From Eleginops maclovinus (lineage: Eukaryota > Chordata > Actinopteri > Perciformes > Eleginopidae): a stretch of DNA of 64,000 nt. Of this stretch, positions 60,326 through 64,000 are shown one piece after another (within the stretch, counting starts at the first letter, position 1; each line of letters begins with the position of its first letter). The stretch covers positions 6,761,828-6,825,827 of the forward strand of contig NC_086361.1 in NCBI RefSeq assembly GCF_036324505.1, given 5' to 3'. The notes beneath the pieces were generated by a model. That model had not been told where the DNA came from and ran no database searches. It was given only the letters and a program-made list of their open reading frames with translations. Made by a program: the position numbers and the translations under genes.

Positions 60326-62870
60326 GGAGAATACAGCCGTGTGGTGACCGGACAGATCCACTCCGGCTCTTTGCATGAGTCCGCTCACACTAACAGCCTC
60401 TCTCCTCTGCTCCCATTGAGTCTTTAGCTGTGATCTTTCTGTGTTGTAAAATAACTTTTTGGTCACTGATACCCTATGTGGTCTGAGTTACTGTGCTCCT
60501 CTGGCTACTACCACATATGTTTCTTTCTCACATACTTGATTTTGAAAGTCCCTGAGTGACTTAATGTACTTTGGCTTTACAATACTTTTTAACTTCATAA
60601 GAAAAACACTTTTAACTGTGGCCTCGGCGTATACCATCATTTGTTTTTGACTTCATTTTAAGTCCTATATCCTTAACTCCCTGTTCTTCTCTGCACTATG
60701 TCACATTGTGTGTGCCTGTGTCACTGTACTGATAATTTATTTAGAGTCATCCCCACTGCCTGTGTTAGACTTTAAATGTCTCCTTCATAACTGCCTCTCC
60801 ACTGCCTTGCTGCCAAACCGTAAGTGCGTCTTAACATGAGTTTGTAACACAAACACACCTTCATTTCCTAATCCTACTTACATTGCATAGTCTTATACTA
60901 GAACAAATCATCAGCCTGTGGTCATGGCAATCACCCATTCTCATCATGGGATTTGATTAAGGAAATCATTTTGACATTAAGTTTAGCAAGTTGTCGTGGA
61001 TTGTCTAAGCAAACAGGTAATCAAAAATGTAATGCCATGTGTAAATCTGTTTGCCATTACTTCATACATTTTGATATCAGTCATTGTTTTCTATTTTATA
61101 TTTGTGTGTTCTCCATTCATACAAACTTTTCCTGCTGAATTAGTGTTAATATTTTTATTGGCCTTTTTTGATGACCCTTTGCTCCAAGCATACCAGTATT
61201 ATAACGAATCAGAACATGTCAAATCTGTGCAGCAGACCCATGCCACACCTTTCTTTGTGACTTAAATGATTAGCAGAAGCTGTGCATGTTCACTTACACT
61301 AACTAACCCACCTATATTTCCATCTCCCTTGAATTAATGTCCAATACTAAGCTCTTAAACATGTTTGCTATCTAGTTAATTTTTTTCGATCTTTCATCAG
61401 ATCACAGCAATGGCCACTTTAAAGCCCTTTCTACTAGCTGCTTATATTGTTGGAAAGCCAAGAAATGTAACTCTATTAAAGCTCACTGTATCCATCTATA
61501 CAACAGCATATGGTACATAAAATGTATATATCTAAAATGGTATGTTCTAAGAGAAGGAAGCACTTAATTAAAAAACTACATGCATTCTAATATGCTGAGT
61601 CCAACAGATCTTGGCCAAAACAGAGGCAAAAAAACCTAAATCTTCAGACTCCGTTGAAACTTGTAAATGCAAACCTAAAGTGAAGTGGGGCAGCTTTTGG
61701 GTTGTTGTTGCATTGATGTAGCAGCTCTCATAAAGATGTAGCTTGTGGAACAGGTGGTAAACATTATGTAGCTTTGACCTTCAATTGTAGCAATGGGAAT
61801 AGCGTTGTGTCATTTTGAGGTAACAGCATGGAAATGCTCAAATGTAAATTATTAGTTTTTTGTATTTAAGGATTACTGGTTACAACTTGTTGTCCTGATT
61901 GTTAAGCTTTGGTCAGGAATGATTTTGGAAATAGATAAAGATGAGAGGTTGGTTAAGTTCTTTTCGTTTTATTTGACTGTATTCTAGTCAATCTTGTTGT
62001 ATTGTGAACTGTATTCATTTGATAACTTATTTATTTATGATACAAAGTTAATACCAATCAATTCATTGTAAGAAAGTGAAAATGTCTTGCATTTTATAAT
62101 AGTCATTTCACAAATTCAGTCACCTAGGTGATATGCGGGTAAAGATTTAGGAGCTAGCTCTGAAGTGTTCCTAAAAAGTGCTCTAACTTGCCTTATTCCA
62201 TAACTGTATCACACTGTCACCCTGGGCTGGGTGGTCAAAACATGTTTTATGTTGGAACTGTATTTTATAGATCTAGAAAAATAATTTTCTGATTAGTTTG
62301 ACAGCACTAAATTGAACCAATCCGGCCTCAATCAGAAAATCCGGCCTAAAAACCTCACTATTTATCTGTCTATTTGTCTGACTCTTCCTTCGCACTGCTG
62401 ATTCAAAGCCAAATGTGTTGCAATGGTATTCTGAAAGTAAAATCATTCTATGAAAAGATGTATACAAGTGTTTTGATGCATAATTGTCACACTTTAACTG
62501 TAACTTTAATATATGCAAATGCATATGTTTTCTGTCAATACTGTGTGGCTTTAATGTGGAATTACCAAAGTAGAAGAAAATGTATTGGCTAGCTATAGAA
62601 GTGTGATCTTTATTTTTGGGATGTTCAATTGTAATGATACTCTGTTGCACTACATATAGATATTTATTCAGTATATATTTGATATTGAATACAGCAGCAC
62701 TGTTTGCTTCACAATCCACCATTAATAACTGTTAGCTAAGCAGTGTTTTAAGGAAAATGTATTAAAGGCTGTAGAGATGTCTGTATTATTTCAACTCACT
62801 GATTTGCACTCTGGTGCATTGTAATTTATTGTAACCTATACACAATAAAGTTTCTTTAAATTGTTAAAGG
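60326..62870 (+). other. flot1 3' UTR (probable, about 2.5 kb)
   Basis: Non-coding sequence after the flot1 stop runs to an AATAAA at 62844-62849. The short open frames here have no recognisable products. Earlier ATTAAA-type signals (for example near 61476) could give shorter isoforms. The extent of the UTR is inferred. Confidence 0.5.
62844..62849 (+). terminator. Polyadenylation signal AATAAA, probably flot1
   Basis: A canonical hexamer followed within 25 nt by a T-rich stretch and then TGTGTTCT (GU-rich downstream element type). It is the first canonical AATAAA with such context after the flot1 stop. Confidence 0.5.
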
Positions 62871-63468
62871 AAAACCCAATTGTGTTCTCTGCTATTCTGG
62901 AAACAGACTGTGTATTCTTATTCAACTGCTTTATATTCCTAGACTTTACTCCTATTTCTTTGTATACGTTTGATTTGTGCATGTTTTGGGCCGTATATAT
63001 GTGTTCCTGTTTTTATTTCTGTTTTGTTTTTGAAATGTAACTGCAGGTTTTTTTATGGGGACCCTGAAGGATTTCTTTCATGCACGATGGAGTAATTCAG
63101 TAAAGTTTAACTAAATGTAATGTTGATTATAGATGTCTGGTTACTTTGACAATTTCTTTGAGCTGCAGTTTTCCTCTTTTAGCACCCGAGCAGCTCCATT
63201 AGATCTACAGTGCCTCCTAAGGAGTAATTACAAATACACTGAGTTGTGTATTATAGTGAATAGCCATGGTGTCCGATCAAAGACAAACAATTAATTATAA
63301 ATTGATAATCATAATACCTACTCCACACACTGAGAGGATAATTAATACACCGGAAGGCACCACATGGACGTTTGCAGCTGTGTTAAGTTAGCTACAGATA
63401 GCTGAATTTGTACAGGAAATAAGAGAACTGTCTTTAAATTAAATCAGGAATATTCTATAAGAAAAGGC

Positions 63469-64000
63469 ATTAATCCATCCATCCATCCATCTTCTCCCGC
63501 TTTTCCGTCAGGGTCGCGGAGGTAACAGCTCCAGCAGAGAGCCCCAAACTTTCCTTTCCCTGGCCACATCAACCAGCTCTGACTGGGGGATTCCAAGGCG
63601 CTCCCAGGCCAGTGAAGAGATATAATCCCTCCACCTGGTCCTAGGTCTACCCCTCGGTCTCTTCCCAGCTGGACGTGCCTGGAACACCTCCCTAGGGAGG
63701 CGCCCAGGTGGCATCCTCACTAGGTGCCCGAACCACCTCAACTGGCTCCTTTCAACGCGAAGGAGCAGCGGTTCTACTCCGAGTCCCTCCCGGATGACTG
63801 AACTTCTCACCTTATCCCTAAGGGAGATGCCAGCCACCCTGCGGAGAAATCCCATTTCGGCCGCTTGTATCCGCGATCTCGTTCTTTCGGTCATGACCCA
63901 TCCTTCATGACCATAGGTGAGGGTAGGAACGAAGATGGCCCGGTAGACAGAGAGTTTTGCCTTCTGGCTCAGCTCTCTTTTCGTCACAACGGTGCGGTAA
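63469..64000 (-). mobile_element. 3' end of a non-LTR retrotransposon (LINE), truncated by the window edge
   Basis: The minus-strand frame stays open from the window edge at 64000 to TGA at 63508-63510. It encodes the C-terminal part of a fish LINE reverse-transcriptase polyprotein (YGHEGWVMTERTRSRIQAAE, LRWFGHLVRMP, RPRTRWRDYI). This part lies downstream of the RT catalytic core. The element ends in a (GGAT)n tail at 63475-63491 (ATCC on plus), the usual simple-repeat terminus of such LINEs. The reading frame has no stop here, which suggests a young copy. The 5' portion is outside the window. Confidence 0.85.

Overview
The window looks like teleost (ray-finned fish) genomic DNA. It has spliced vertebrate genes with GT-AG introns, long (TG)n and (GA)n microsatellites, a Tc1/mariner transposon, a tRNA-derived SINE, hAT-like and piggyBac-like non-autonomous elements and a 3' end of a fish-type LINE. 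There are no bacterial features.

Four protein-coding genes can be read to exact splice sites, and each spliced total is divisible by three. They are: tcf19 on the minus strand (4748-11302, 5 coding exons, 556 aa; FHA domain, AT-hook, PHD finger); an unnamed membrane protein on the minus strand (21469-34905, 9 coding exons, 553 aa; signal peptide, three Ig-like domains, one membrane segment, long cytoplasmic tail); tubb5, a beta-tubulin, on the minus strand (42993-52775, 5 coding exons, 444 aa); and flot1, flotillin-1, on the plus strand (54312-60325, 12 coding exons, 424 aa). TCF19, TUBB and FLOT1 are all in the human MHC class I region at 6p21.33, so this is probably a conserved MHC-linked block. 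The Ig-superfamily gene between tcf19 and tubb5 has no obvious counterpart there, and I consider it the most interesting object in the window.

Layout: 1-4000 is repeat-bearing intergenic DNA with a 39-bp minisatellite split by a retro-repeat. 4.7-12.8 kb is tcf19 and its candidate cell-cycle promoter. 12.8-21.5 kb is intergenic with a piggyBac MITE and a nested hAT/MITE. 21.5-34.9 kb is the Ig-like gene, whose introns carry a SINE, a MITE, an LTR-like fragment and a 26-nt G run. 34.9-43 kb is intergenic with MITEs, (TG)56 and a CpG-richer segment. 43-52.8 kb is tubb5, whose first intron carries a nearly intact Tc1 element and another (TG)56. 52.8-54.3 kb is the divergent tubb5/flot1 promoter region with three CCAAT boxes and a CTCF-like motif. 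54.3-62.9 kb is flot1 with a long 3' UTR. 63.5-64.0 kb is a truncated LINE running off the end.

The genes do not form one pathway. tcf19 (chromatin reader, cell cycle), tubb5 (microtubules) and flot1 (membrane microdomains) are housekeeping or proliferation genes; the Ig-like protein is a candidate cell-surface adhesion or recognition molecule. Identities rest on recognised protein sequence and splice logic. No database search was run.
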